From: Ruoffia halotolerans
Lineage (GTDB): Bacteria; Bacillota; Bacilli; Lactobacillales; Aerococcaceae
DNA: 64,000 bases
NCBI RefSeq assembly: GCF_014049385.1
Contig: NZ_JACAOA010000001.1
Location: 62,001-126,000 of the forward strand
Direction: 5' to 3'
Shown in pieces: positions 36,517-46,052 of this stretch. The translations under genes were made by a program, and so were the position numbers. Each line of letters begins with the position of its first letter. Position 1 is the stretch's first letter. Under the pieces are notes generated by a model, which was not told where the DNA came from, ran no database searches, and worked only from the letters and a program-made list of their open reading frames with translations.

Positions 36517-38157
36517 ATGGGAACTATTAGGAATCACTCGACTGAAACTATTCGCAAAAGTAACCCGCACTTCTCTTCTTTAAAGACAACCGTTGAAACT
36601 GCCTTTTATTCAAATAATACACGAGAAATTACTTCTGTCAAAGATGCGTATGAATTGGCCAAAAATGCACCGCAAACAATTGTATTAGATGCCACGGTTA
36701 AACATGCTGAGGAATTAGATTTGCCGCAAGACGCAAATATTTTACTTATAAATGATGGTGCTACAGTAGGTAGAACCGCACAAGCCAGACGAATCGTGGG
36801 ATTAGATTCAAAGGAAGATAAAGAACTCTTCCCTATTGTTCGTGAGGCGATTTACGATGCGGGCTTTAGACCCTTTATAAAAACGACCGGTATCGTTGGT
36901 TTGGATGAAGACTTTATGGTGCGCGCTCATATTACAATGCCAGAAAAAGAAAGTAATAATATGTATTCTTGGTTAATGAACTTCCAAATTTTAAATGAGT
37001 CGTATGCAAATCGTTACCAAAATTCTAAGGAATATGACGAGAATGATATTTATATCTTCTATGATCCTGATTGGACTCATCCTGATTATCCTCTGGGCTT
37101 GTCATATATTGACGCAGATCAAAATGCTGCCTGTATCTTAGGTATGAACTACTTTGGTGAAATTAAAAAAGGAACGTTAACGCTGGCTTGGGCATCTGCT
37201 CATCGTAATAACTACGTGGCTTGTCATGGTGGTTTAAAGAAATTTAAGTCAAAAGACATCGAAAATCATGTTGCTTCTTTCTTTGGACTGTCTGGTTCAG
37301 GGAAATCTACTTTAACTCATGCCAAACACGACGACAAATACGAAATCGAAGTCCTTCATGACGATGCATTTATTATTAGTACTGAAGACGGATCATCTGT
37401 CGCTTTAGAGCCATCATACTTTGATAAGACAAGTGACTACCCTACTGGACATGTGGAACAAGATTATTTTGTCACTGTTCAAAACGTTGGAGTTACATTA
37501 AATGAAAATAATGAACGTGTGCTTGTCACAGAAGATATTCGAAATGGGAATGGACGTACTGTGAAGTCTAGATATTCGACACCTAACCGGGTTGATAAGA
37601 TTGAAGATCCAATTAATGCTATCTACTGGATTATGAAAGATGACGCATTACCACCTTTAATCAAAATAACGGATCCACTACTTGCATCAACATTTGGTTG
37701 TACTTTAGCTACAAAACGAACAAGTGCTGAGAACACAACAGATAGTTTAGACCAATTAGTTATTGAACCTTACGCAAATCCATTCCGGGCATATCCATTA
37801 GTTGAAGATTTTGACAAATTTAAGTCATTATTTGAAGACGGCGTAGATGCCTATATCATCAACACAGGCGAATTCCTTGGTGAAAAAGTAACTCCCGAAG
37901 ACTCGCTCGGAGTTATCGAAGCAATTGTTAAAGGTAAAGCAGAGTTTGAAAACTTTGGATCAATTAAAAGTTTCGAGTTCCTTCCATTAGATAAGTTCCC
38001 TGTTCCATTCGATGATCCTGAATATACAAAATTATTAAAAGACAGAATGCAAGTTCGTTTAGACTACATTCAAAATTACAACAAAAAAAATCCTGAAGAT
38101 AGCTTACCTGAAGAAATTACTCAAGCACTAAAAGAGTTAGTTGATTCATTAGGCTAG
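36517..38157 (+). CDS. pckA: Phosphoenolpyruvate carboxykinase (ATP)
   Basis: 546 aa. It interconverts oxaloacetate and PEP with ATP/ADP. Motifs: kinase-1a P-loop FFGLSGSGKSTLTH, kinase-2 EVLHDDAFII, and substrate loops GVTLNENNERVLVTEDIRNG. Start at 36517; an in-frame TTG at 36508 is less likely. In an organism rich in glycogen genes it could serve gluconeogenesis from organic acids, or run toward oxaloacetate. Monocistronic with terminator. Confidence 0.94.
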   Translation: MGTIRNHSTETIRKSNPHFSSLKTTVETAFYSNNTREITSVKDAYELAKNAPQTIVLDATVKHAEELDLPQDANILLINDGATVGRTAQARRIVGLDSKEDKELFPIVREAIYDAGFRPFIKTTGIVGLDEDFMVRAHITMPEKESNNMYSWLMNFQILNESYANRYQNSKEYDENDIYIFYDPDWTHPDYPLGLSYIDADQNAACILGMNYFGEIKKGTLTLAWASAHRNNYVACHGGLKKFKSKDIENHVASFFGLSGSGKSTLTHAKHDDKYEIEVLHDDAFIISTEDGSSVALEPSYFDKTSDYPTGHVEQDYFVTVQNVGVTLNENNERVLVTEDIRNGNGRTVKSRYSTPNRVDKIEDPINAIYWIMKDDALPPLIKITDPLLASTFGCTLATKRTSAENTTDSLDQLVIEPYANPFRAYPLVEDFDKFKSLFEDGVDAYIINTGEFLGEKVTPEDSLGVIEAIVKGKAEFENFGSIKSFEFLPLDKFPVPFDDPEYTKLLKDRMQVRLDYIQNYNKKNPEDSLPEEITQALKELVDSLG

Positions 38158-38166
38158 GATTTGAAT

Positions 38167-38203
38167 ACCCCCATTGTCATGAAATGACAATGGGGATTTT
38201 TTT
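38167..38203 (+). terminator. pckA terminator
   Basis: CCCCATTGTCAT GAA ATGACAATGGGG followed by seven T. Confidence 0.92.
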
Positions 38204-38225
38204 GTTAATGGAACAGGTCATCAAA

Positions 38226-38280
38226 TGACACGGGAAATTGGACGGTTAACAAGACGCGCCGTTCAGTGACATGGGAAATT
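38226..38280 (+). repeat. Two copies of a small intergenic repeat
   Basis: TGACACGGGAAATT (38226-38239) and TGACATGGGAAATT (38267-38280) lie 41 bases apart. A third copy, TGACAAGGGAAATT, is on the minus strand at 49391-49378. Copy one and copy three share a preceding AACAGG and a short inverted repeat (GTCATcaaATGAC or TGTCAtgaggTGACA). Confidence 0.6.
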
Positions 38281-38396
38281 AGATTGCTCATCATTCTTTT
38301 TCACTCAGCAAATACACTTTAAATTCTATTTTTTGTTAATATTTATGAATTATTTAAGAAGTTTAAGAATATTGTAAGAGTTTTCGTGTTTATCAA

Positions 38397-38445
38397 TTGA
38401 CATGGTCCTGTATTATAGTTAACATTAATGTAACACTTACGTAAC
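38397..38445 (+). promoter_or_regulatory. LysM gene promoter region with WalR-like box
   Basis: TTGACA (38397-38402), 17 bases, TAACAT (38420-38425). Immediately after is TGTAAC-ACTTA-CGTAAC (38429-38445), one mismatch from the WalR (YycF) direct repeat TGTWAH-N5-TGTWAH that controls wall hydrolase genes. Nothing else was recognised in 38281-38396. Confidence 0.5.
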
Positions 38446-38474
38446 AATAAGCTTTAAGAAAAGGAGCAATTGAA

Positions 38475-40283
38475 ATGGAATTAGAAAGAAAAATTTTAAC
38501 AACATCGATGAGCGCACTGGCGGTAGTAGCAGTACTAGGCATTGGTCCAATAGATGTTCAGGCTCAACAAGCAACTCATACTGTTGAGGCTGGGGAGTAT
38601 TTATATAATATTGCTCCTCAATACGATGTGACCGTAGATGAATTGATTGAATGGAATAATTTATCCTCAAATGATTTACAAATTGGAGATCAATTAATTG
38701 TTCAATCTCCTAATGAGGAAAAGACTGCAGAAGAAACTTCTTCTGAAATAACTCAAGAAACGACATATAAAAAGACTGATAATACGGTTGATGAAACTCA
38801 AACGGTGCAACCTAGTTCGGAAAATGGTCATTATTATGTAGTTAAACCTGGGGATTACTTATATAAAATAGCAAATCGCTTTGGAATGACAACTGAAGAT
38901 TTAATAGAAGCAAACAATCTTGTAAGTAATAATTTACAGATTGGAGATATCTTATTCATCCCTTCTGATTCTGTTGAAGATGACGATGAAGATAATGGTA
39001 ACGAAGAAACACCATCTGAAACTTACTACACTGTTCAAGCAGGAGATTACTTATACAAAATCGCACAACAATTTGGAACAACTGTTGAAGCCATTAAAGA
39101 TGCAAATGATTTAACTAACAACAACTTACAAATTGGCGATGTCTTACTTATCCCTGACGGATCTGAAGAAGACGCTGATGATGACGAAGAAACTCCGTCT
39201 GAAACTTACTACACAGTTCAAGCAGGAGATTACTTATACAAAATCGCACAACAATTCGGTACAACTGTAGAAGCCATTAAAGAAGCAAACGATTTAACTA
39301 ACAATAACCTACAAATCGGGGATGTATTACTTATCCCTGACGGTTCTGAAGAAGATGATGATGACGACGAAGAAACTCCGTCTGAAACTTACTACACAGT
39401 TCAAGCAGGAGATTACTTATACAAAATCGCACAACAATTCGGTACAACTGTAGAAGCCATAAAAGAAGCAAACGATTTAACTAACAATAACCTACAAATC
39501 GGGGATGTATTAATTATCCCTGAGGGTTCTAAAGAAGATGATGATGACGACGAAGAAACTCCGTCTGAAACTTATTACATAGTTCAAGCAGGAGATTACT
39601 TATACAAAATCGCACAACAATTTGGAACTACCGTTGAAGCCATTAAATATGCAAATGATTTAACTAACAATAACCTACAAATCGGGGATGTATTAATTAT
39701 CCCTAACGGATCTGAAGAAGTTGATGACGACGAAGAAATACCGTCTGAAACTTACTACACAGTTCAAGCAGGAGATTACTTATACAAAATCGCACAACAA
39801 TTTGGAACTACCGTTGAAGCCATTAAACAAGCAAATGATTTAACTAACAACAACTTACAAATTGGCGATGTCTTACTTATCCCTGAGGGTTCTGAAGAAG
39901 ACAATGATGACGACGAAGAAACTCCGTCTGAAACTTATTACACAGTTCAAGCAGGAGATTACTTATACAAAATCGCACAACAATTTGGAACTACCGTTGA
40001 AGCCATTAAATATGCAAATGATTTAACTAACAATAACCTACAAATCGGGGATGTATTACTTATCCCTAACGGATCTGAAGAAGATCCAGAAACACCTGAA
40101 TTTGTTGCACCCAAACCTGGTGACCTAGCTTATATGCCTGGCATGACTTTAGTGGAAAAATATTTCCCAACAGTTAACAGTGCAGTAACTTATGCTGAAA
40201 AAAATTTTGATTATAATGAACACATAAATTATTTTGTGAATTACTTTAAAGGGAGTTTTGTTCTATACTTCCAACCTAAATAG
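38475..40283 (+). CDS. Secreted protein with eight LysM domains
   Basis: 602 aa. A signal peptide (about 1-31, ending DVQAQ) precedes two divergent LysM domains (near 33 and 118) and six almost identical ones from about 182 to 535. Each has the core YTVQAGDYLYKIAQQFGTTV and ends LQIGDVLLIP, joined by acidic linkers rich in Asp and Glu. The last 60 residues (after VAPKPGDLAYMPG) match no catalytic domain I know; no CHAP, NlpC/P60 or amidase motif is seen. It should bind peptidoglycan; whether it hydrolyses it is open. The ribosome site is AAAGGAG, and a WalR-like box upstream suits a wall-associated role. Confidence 0.85.
   Translation: MELERKILTTSMSALAVVAVLGIGPIDVQAQQATHTVEAGEYLYNIAPQYDVTVDELIEWNNLSSNDLQIGDQLIVQSPNEEKTAEETSSEITQETTYKKTDNTVDETQTVQPSSENGHYYVVKPGDYLYKIANRFGMTTEDLIEANNLVSNNLQIGDILFIPSDSVEDDDEDNGNEETPSETYYTVQAGDYLYKIAQQFGTTVEAIKDANDLTNNNLQIGDVLLIPDGSEEDADDDEETPSETYYTVQAGDYLYKIAQQFGTTVEAIKEANDLTNNNLQIGDVLLIPDGSEEDDDDDEETPSETYYTVQAGDYLYKIAQQFGTTVEAIKEANDLTNNNLQIGDVLIIPEGSKEDDDDDEETPSETYYIVQAGDYLYKIAQQFGTTVEAIKYANDLTNNNLQIGDVLIIPNGSEEVDDDEEIPSETYYTVQAGDYLYKIAQQFGTTVEAIKQANDLTNNNLQIGDVLLIPEGSEEDNDDDEETPSETYYTVQAGDYLYKIAQQFGTTVEAIKYANDLTNNNLQIGDVLLIPNGSEEDPETPEFVAPKPGDLAYMPGMTLVEKYFPTVNSAVTYAEKNFDYNEHINYFVNYFKGSFVLYFQPK
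39018..40080 (+). repeat. Tandem 183-bp repeats within the LysM gene
   Basis: Six units starting at 39018, 39201, 39384, 39567, 39747 and 39930. The period is 183 bases (180 once), i.e. 61 or 60 codons. Neighbouring units are nearly identical in DNA, indicating recent duplication or gene conversion; unit number may vary between strains. Confidence 0.92.
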
Positions 40284-40295
40284 TTTATAACAATG

Positions 40296-40324
40296 AAATA
40301 CTCCCGAAATGGAGTATTTTTTTA
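40296..40324 (+). terminator. LysM gene terminator
   Basis: AAATACTCC CGAAAT GGAGTATTT with T-run. Confidence 0.85.
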
Positions 40325-40498
40325 TTTAAATATAATATTATCCGTTCATTATAATACTAAAAAATCAATTCAAAAAAATTATGCGTAAGTTTTCAAAATT
40401 AGAAACGTATGAAATAAAGTTAACAAAACAGCTATAATAAGCTAATTTTAGATTTTATGTCGAATTCGAATTAATTATTTTCATTTAACATTCGAATA

Positions 40499-41057
40499 TT
40501 GATATCTTTGATTCAAACACTTTTAACAAAAGAGGAAATTGTTAGTCGCATTCGCGAAGGAGCAAGAGAAATTCCTTCTGCAAGTAACAGCCAAACAACT
40601 CGTCTAGTTGTATTATTTGGCGAAGATATCGTTAAATTCTGGGACCATATCTTAGATGTTCAAAAAGATGTTATGCAAGGTACTATGTGGGATATGTTCT
40701 TGAGCGTTTATGGAAGGTGCTAAAGGCGCAGTGAGTACAATCTTATTCTTCGAAGACCGTGATGCAGTTAAAGCTGGTCTAGGTGAAGTTGTTCGTGCAG
40801 ATACTTACAAACATCACAACGATGCAAATATGCAATTCTCAATGTGGGTTGCTTTAGCTGAATTAAACTTAGGAGCTAGCTTACCACATATGAATATTGG
40901 TTTTGAACAAGGCTTTGATAAATCATTTAAAGAAATATTAGACTTGCCTGCTTCATACGAAATGGTTGCACAAATGCCATTTGGTTCAATCGAAGGTACA
41001 CCAGGCGAAAAAGAATAAATTGATGACGAAGTACGTGTGACTGTTATCGGTGAATAA
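40499..41057 (+). pseudogene. Nitroreductase-family gene, broken
   Basis: Two overlapping frames encode one nitroreductase: LTKEEIVSRIREGAREIPSA, NSQTTRLVVLFGEDIVKFWD and ILDVQKDVMQGTMWDM in the first, then MEGAKGAVSTILFFEDRDAV, HHNDANMQFSMWVALAELNL and AQMPFGSIEGTPGEKE in the second. A frameshift lies near 40700, an in-frame TAA follows GEKE, and the tail IDDEVRVTVIGE continues to 41057. The N-terminal NRRS motif region for FMN phosphate is absent. Not functional as a normal enzyme. Confidence 0.85.
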
Positions 41058-41063
41058 TCTACC

Positions 41064-41107
41064 AAACAAAAGGCGATTTCCCAAATTGGGAAATCGCCTT
41101 TTGTTTA
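41064..41107. terminator. Bidirectional terminator
   Basis: AAACAAAAGGCGATTTCCC with its complement, between the convergent nitroreductase pseudogene and the VOC gene. Confidence 0.85.
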
Positions 41108-41866
41108 ACTCAACTCATACATTGCATTTTCTAATGCTTCAATATCGAGTTTTTTCATATTTAACATCGCTTGTGTGACCCGCCTCTGTTCTTCTGAACC
41201 ATTTTTCATCAGTTCATATAACCTCACAGGTATTATTTGCCAATGGACACCAAATTGGTCTTTCACCCAACCACATTGCTCGAAGTCTGAATCATGGGAT
41301 AGTTTATCCCAGTAATAATCGACTTCCGCTTGTGAACCGCACAGAATCATCAATGAATAAGCTTCATTGAAATTAAAGCCGCCGCCCATTCCATGATCCA
41401 TCAATGTTAACTTTTGACCATTAATAGACAATTCACTATAATTTACTTTTGCGTGGCGATCATCGGCTTCGTCTTCATTATAATAAGATACCGCTTCGAT
41501 TTCTGACTGGTTAAAAACTTCATGATAATAATTTAAAGCATCTTCTGCCTTACCACAACTCTCACCACTAAATAATAAATTTATCTTGAGCTTTTGATTT
41601 ACCGCACTATTTTCATCAACCATAATTTGCCATGTCACACCGTACTTGTCTTGAACCCAGGCATAACGTTCACTATAAGGATAACTATCTAACGGCATTA
41701 GATCCACACCACCGACGGATAACTTCGCATATAAAGCATCAACTTCTTTAGCTGTATCCATCGAAACCATGATCGATATTGATGAGTTAAAATCAACGTG
41801 TTCACCACCATTAAATGCTTCTTCTGCTTCCTTATCAAACCATAGAGCTGAAATTAATTGTCTCAT
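41105..41866 (-). CDS. Two-domain VOC (PhnB-like) protein with internal deletion
   Basis: 253 aa from MRQLISALWFDKEAEEA; the start at 41866 has AAGGAG at good spacing. Two VOC/PhnB-like (3-demethylubiquinone methyltransferase-like) domains are joined. The second (KINLLFSGESCGKAEDALNY to FGVHWQIIP) looks complete. The first jumps from KEAEEA directly to FNGGEHVDFN, while family members carry about 45 more residues (NFYxSxF to the second strand) there. The reading frame is kept, so a protein may be made, but the first domain is probably disabled. Function of the family is unknown. Confidence 0.75.
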   Translation of the reverse strand: MRQLISALWFDKEAEEAFNGGEHVDFNSSISIMVSMDTAKEVDALYAKLSVGGVDLMPLDSYPYSERYAWVQDKYGVTWQIMVDENSAVNQKLKINLLFSGESCGKAEDALNYYHEVFNQSEIEAVSYYNEDEADDRHAKVNYSELSINGQKLTLMDHGMGGGFNFNEAYSLMILCGSQAEVDYYWDKLSHDSDFEQCGWVKDQFGVHWQIIPVRLYELMKNGSEEQRRVTQAMLNMKKLDIEALENAMYELS

Positions 41867-41975
41867 TACAATATGCTCCTTTAAAATTGACAAAGTGACT
41901 ATCTGTTCAAAGTGTATAATGAATGAATGAGGATGTCTAGAGAAAGCCCTTTCATTATATTGTTCGAAATAATGC

Positions 41976-42021
41976 GAAAAAGGCTACCTTGAATCAGTAA
42001 ATTACTGATCAAAAGTAGCCC
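41976..42021 (-). terminator. Terminator of the acetate transporter gene
   Basis: GGCTAC/GTAGCC outer stem with TCAGT/ACTGA inside, then TTTTT on the minus strand. Confidence 0.8.
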
Positions 42022-42039
42022 AATTATAAACTTAATTAC

Positions 42040-42633
42040 TTATTGTACTTCGCCAATTGGTAATACCACTTTACCATATGTTTCATTAATTACTTGTGCC
42101 ATTGCTGCATAAATTGCAGTAAATCCACAAATAATTCCTTCATAACCTGCGATTGTTAAAATTAAAGTCGATCCGGTAAAGTTACCGATTGCCAATAAGA
42201 AGAATAAAAGTGTCAATGTTCCAAAGACTACTTGTAATGCTTTTGAGATGCGTAAAGTAGCGATAAACATAAACACTGTGAAGAAGCCCCACATAAATAA
42301 AAATGCAGCCATTGAAAGTGAATTAGCTGGTACTCCATATCCCATTTCTGGAAGGATGTTCAGAGCTGCTAAAGCCATCCAAAAGAATCCGTATGAAGTG
42401 AAAGCTGTCGTTCCAAATGTATTATTCTTCTTAAATTCCATAATACCCGCAACAACTTGTGCTAAGCCACCATAAAAAAGTCCCATAGCTAGGATCATTG
42501 AATCTAGCGGGAAGAAGCCTGCATTATGAATGTTTAACAGTATTGTTGTCATACCAAAGCCCATTAACCCTAAAGGTGCCGGGTTTGCAGTAATCTCACT
42601 AAATAAAACATTTTTTTCTTTTTCCAATTCCAT
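42040..42633 (-). CDS. Acetate uptake transporter family protein (GPR1/FUN34/YaaH, SatP-like)
   Basis: 197 aa with six membrane segments. The family motif [14 protein letters not shown] stands at the N-terminus, followed by [20 protein letters not shown] and [12 protein letters not shown]. Members move acetate or succinate with protons. The start MELEKEKN at 42633 has GGAG unusually close; an upstream ATG at 42663 exists, but its residues ([10 protein letters not shown]) do not look like the family. Confidence 0.85.
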   Translation of the reverse strand: MELEKEKNVLFSEITANPAPLGLMGFGMTTILLNIHNAGFFPLDSMILAMGLFYGGLAQVVAGIMEFKKNNTFGTTAFTSYGFFWMALAALNILPEMGYGVPANSLSMAAFLFMWGFFTVFMFIATLRISKALQVVFGTLTLLFFLLAIGNFTGSTLILTIAGYEGIICGFTAIYAAMAQVINETYGKVVLPIGEVQ

Positions 42634-42728
42634 ATCTCCAGTACAATACAATATTTTACACACTGTCTCTTATTGTACCTATTATACTGGCCTTTAGCAA
42701 TGATTATTAAGGTTTACTTAAATAAAGC

Positions 42729-44537
42729 TTATTCAACTGTTACACTTTTAGCAAGGTTACGTGGTTTATCCACATCTAGACCGCGACCTAAGGCTGTATA
42801 GTATGCAATCATCTGTGTTACAACCACCATAACTAGCGGTGCTAATAACTCGTTCAAGTTAGAAACAATGAATTGATCATCTTCTCTAGATAAAGCATGT
42901 GTTGAAATTACCATCGTATTCGCTCCACGAGCTTTTACTTCTTCGATATTACCGCGAGTATGAGCTGAAGTTAGTTCGCCACTAATCAAAGCAATGACTG
43001 GTGTACCTTCTTCGATTAAAGCAATGGTACCATGTTTTAATTCTCCTGAGGCAAATGCTTCAGTTTGGATATAAGAAATTTCTTTTAATTTCAAAGCCGC
43101 TTCCATCGCTACGTAATAATCTGCAGTACGTCCAATATAGAAAGCATTACGTGTTTCCATTAAGTTTGAGTCAACCCAAGTTTTTATATCATCGCGTTCT
43201 GATAAGATTGATTCCATTGCTGAAGCTGCTAGACCAATTTCTTTAGCCATATCAAACGATGCTTCTTCAGATTTTAATGCACGAAGCGCATCCGCTAAAA
43301 TTGCCATCACTGTAATTTGAGCAGTATAAGCTTTTGTTGAAGCAACTGCAATTTCAGGCCCAGCATGAAGTAGTAAAGTATGACTTGCTTCACGTGAAAG
43401 TGTAGATCCTTTAACATTTGTAATTGTTAATGATGGATGACCTAATTCATTTACTTTCACTAAGGCCTGGCGACTATCTGCCGTCTCACCACTTTGAGTT
43501 AAGAAGATAAAGAACGGTTTTTCGCTTAGTAATGGAATATCGTAAGCAAATTCACTTGCTAAATGTACTTCAGTTGGGATTTTAGCTACTTTTTCCATGA
43601 TGGCTTTACTTGCCCAACCCGCATTATAACTTGTACCTGCAGCGATAACGTACACACGGTCACTGTTTAACAAGTCATCTGTTAAATCTGTATCGATTTC
43701 AAACTCGTGCTGATCATTTTGATATTCTTGAACCAAACGGCGTAATACTGCAGGTTGTTCATCGATTTCTTTAATCATATAGAAAGGATAAGCACCTTTT
43801 TCTAAATCATTGGCATCTAATTCGGCAATATATGACTCACGCTCAATAACATTACCTTCAACGTCTTCGATGATTACGTTATCTTGAGTAATTGTGATCA
43901 TTTCATTATCTTTAATTTCGATATACTCATTTGTATGTTCAATGGCTGCCATCGCATCTGAGACGATGACATTGAAGCCATCACCTTTACCAATCAATAA
44001 AGGACTTTTATTTTTAGCAGCATAAAGAACGTTTGGATCTAATTGATCTACTAAACCAAAAGCATACGAACCTTTGATCACTGATAGAGCTTTTTTAAAG
44101 GCTTCTTTCGTTGATAATTCTTCCGCTTCTACAAAATATTCAATTAAAGCAACCGCCACTTCAGTATCTGTATCAGAAGATAATTCAACACCTTGTAAAT
44201 ATTCTTCCTTAATCTCTTTATAATTCTCAATAACACCGTTATGAACAAGAACAAATCGTTGGTTGGCTGAGCGATGTGGATGAGCGTTATAAGTTGCTGC
44301 TGGTCCATGAGTAGCCCAACGTGTATGTCCAATTCCAACTACAGATTGTAAATCAAAGTTGACTTCGCTTTTTAATTTCGCAATGCGACCTTCTTCTTTA
44401 AATAGATGCCCATTGGCTTCTTTATCAACAACAAAAATTCCTGCTGAATCATATCCACGGTATTCTAATTTTTCTAAACCACCAATTAAAACTTCTTGTA
44501 CGTTACCTTCTCCAATAAATCCTACAATTCCACACAT
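42729..44537 (-). CDS. glmS: Glutamine-fructose-6-phosphate aminotransferase GlmS
   Basis: 602 aa. It makes glucosamine-6-phosphate, the entry to wall amino sugars. The N-terminal nucleophile domain begins MCGIVGFIG with Cys2; [13 protein letters not shown] and SDTDTEVAV follow. Two SIS sugar-isomerase domains contain [11 protein letters not shown] and the C-terminal [13 protein letters not shown]. The seven residues ahead of MCG in the open frame are discarded because Cys must follow Met. Controlled by the glmS ribozyme in its leader. Confidence 0.97.
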   Translation of the reverse strand: MCGIVGFIGEGNVQEVLIGGLEKLEYRGYDSAGIFVVDKEANGHLFKEEGRIAKLKSEVNFDLQSVVGIGHTRWATHGPAATYNAHPHRSANQRFVLVHNGVIENYKEIKEEYLQGVELSSDTDTEVAVALIEYFVEAEELSTKEAFKKALSVIKGSYAFGLVDQLDPNVLYAAKNKSPLLIGKGDGFNVIVSDAMAAIEHTNEYIEIKDNEMITITQDNVIIEDVEGNVIERESYIAELDANDLEKGAYPFYMIKEIDEQPAVLRRLVQEYQNDQHEFEIDTDLTDDLLNSDRVYVIAAGTSYNAGWASKAIMEKVAKIPTEVHLASEFAYDIPLLSEKPFFIFLTQSGETADSRQALVKVNELGHPSLTITNVKGSTLSREASHTLLLHAGPEIAVASTKAYTAQITVMAILADALRALKSEEASFDMAKEIGLAASAMESILSERDDIKTWVDSNLMETRNAFYIGRTADYYVAMEAALKLKEISYIQTEAFASGELKHGTIALIEEGTPVIALISGELTSAHTRGNIEEVKARGANTMVISTHALSREDDQFIVSNLNELLAPLVMVVVTQMIAYYTALGRGLDVDKPRNLAKSVTVE

Positions 44538-44626
44538 TGATTTATTTCCTCTTTTCACCTAATTATTTTGCTTTTAGGTGTGTAAGTTAATCTCTGTACC
44601 AATATTTACACAATGGTTTTTATTAA

Positions 44627-44712
44627 CTCTAAAGATTACACTACCTTGAACCATCCGCCGAAATCTCGATAAGTTCAATCCTCGTCACCTTATATTTAAG
44701 GCCTGGCGCTAT
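44627..44712 (-). ncRNA. glmS ribozyme-riboswitch
   Basis: The minus strand reads GGATAGCGCCAGG, AAGGTGACGAGG, TTATCGAGATTTCGGCGGAT and GGTTC, matching the core of the glmS ribozyme: cleavage before GCGCC at 44709, the GACGAGG pseudoknot segment and the CGGCGGAUG segment. It lies about 90 bases before glmS. In this class glucosamine-6-phosphate is the cofactor for self-cleavage, which destabilises the mRNA. Confidence 0.93.
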
Positions 44713-44882
44713 CCTATATGTTTATACTCCTTTTAATTATTTTCTAAAAGCTATATTACTTTATCTTATAGAAGTCCATTTGTCAAAATAATTTTTATTT
44801 ATTTAAGCTGATAACCTTAACTATATAGTATTAACAACATTGTAAATCGATTTAATTTCAGTCAATTAATTCAGATATAAAC

Positions 44883-44917
44883 AAAAAAACTCGAGAAACT
44901 TTTAAGCAACTCGAGGT
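44883..44917 (-). terminator. Terminator of flavin reductase gene
   Basis: CTCGAG...CTCGAG with TTTTTTT after it on the minus strand; the spacer 44730-44880 otherwise holds only the glmS promoter region (TATAAA near 44727). Confidence 0.75.
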
Positions 44918-44923
44918 GTCTAT

Positions 44924-45421
44924 CTATATATTTCCATGAAATGTAAGTGGTAATGGTCCGACTCTTCTTTGGTGGTATAGCAATGGATTTTGAATATTTG
45001 TTGTGATGTGCTTGACGCTTCCAGTAATAATCGCATGGTCGCCCGCCACTATTGTTTCAAAGGTATCGCATTCAAACGTCGCATAAGCGCCTTCAATAAT
45101 AGGTAAGCCACTTTCTGATAAACTCCACTCAATCTGTTCGAAGCGATCAATATCTTTGCGCGAAAAAGTATTTACAAGTTCCAGTTGGCTTCCAGCTAAT
45201 AAATGAACCGCAAATTGCTTGCTATGATTGAATATATCATAAGATGATGACTTATTACCGATTGACCATAATACTAATAGCGGGTCTATCGAAAGTGATG
45301 TGAAAGAGTTAGCAGCAATGCCCACAGGGAGTCCTTCATCATTTGTCGTCGTAACAATCACAACGCCTGAGGGGTAATTTGCCATTGCATCTTTAAATAA
45401 CTGAACTGTATTATCTTCCAA
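44924..45421 (-). CDS. Flavin reductase-like FMN-binding protein
   Basis: 165 aa. Split-barrel flavin reductase fold: MANYPSGVVIVTTTNDEGLP, VGIAANSFTSLSIDPLLVLW and SIGNKSSSY give the FMN loop, and AGDHAIITGSVKHI follows. These reduce FMN or FAD with NAD(P)H, often for a partner monooxygenase, none of which is seen nearby. GGGAGG lies ahead of the ATG. Single gene. Confidence 0.85.
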   Translation of the reverse strand: MEDNTVQLFKDAMANYPSGVVIVTTTNDEGLPVGIAANSFTSLSIDPLLVLWSIGNKSSSYDIFNHSKQFAVHLLAGSQLELVNTFSRKDIDRFEQIEWSLSESGLPIIEGAYATFECDTFETIVAGDHAIITGSVKHITTNIQNPLLYHQRRVGPLPLTFHGNI

Positions 45422-45540
45422 CTTTGTACCTCCCTTTTTATTTATTAAATCGTTTCCAGGTCAATCTAACATATATTGGAATGTTTGTAAACAAAAACAA
45501 TCCTCCCTAAATTTAAGGGGGTGCGCGTTAAATAATCGGA

Positions 45541-46052
45541 TTATTTTTTTACTAGTAAATGTTGGACATTATAACCATCAAATTGCGGAAAGTTATCATA
45601 GTAGGCACTAACTGAGCCTAAAAATGCTTCTGGAATTTGTACGAAGTAAATATTATCCTCGACTTTTTCCAGAGCTTTAAATGTGTCTTCAGGAATAATC
45701 GGAACCGCCGCACTATTACTTAATGGTTTTTTAGAGCAGACAGACTCGATTGACGCAAACATTGTATGCCTAGTCGCTATTCCATTGTCAACTAGGATAA
45801 CATATTTATCGTCATTCATAAGTGGTTCGCCACCTTCTGCTATCGCTCCAATTGCAAATTCAGAGTTCATTTGGTGGCCTATCTTTTTGGCTAAGATGAC
45901 ATCTAATGGAATATTAAATTCATCGGCTATTGTCAGCCCTAATGGTACTCCACCACGTGGCATCGCCAATACTATTGCATTTTTTGAAGGTTTCACCCTT
46001 ATCTTTTCTGTTAATTGCTTTGCGCATCTTCTGTATCAATGAATCGAATCAT
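45541..46052 (-). pseudogene. Phosphoribosyltransferase-domain gene, broken
   Basis: From an ATG at 46052 with GGGGAT the frame reads MIRFIDTEDA, then shifts (near 46020) to AKQLTEKIRVKPSKNAIVLA, MPRGGVPLGLTIADEFNIPL and DVILAKKIGHQMNSEF. After GGEPLMNDD about 40 residues usual in the family are missing before KYVILVDNGIATRHT. The PRPP loop, normally VDDGIATG, is VDNGIATR. The frameshift, deletion and damaged loop together indicate a dead gene; 151 codons stay open at 45541-45996. Confidence 0.82.

Noticed and set aside
39018-40080. Regular repeats that could suggest a CRISPR-like or satellite array
   Set aside because: The repeats are in frame within one long ORF, encode LysM domains and have a 183-bp period with coding-type variation.
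45541-45996. Intact 151-aa phosphoribosyltransferase
   Set aside because: Upstream coding continues in another frame, about 40 residues are missing and the PRPP loop is altered.
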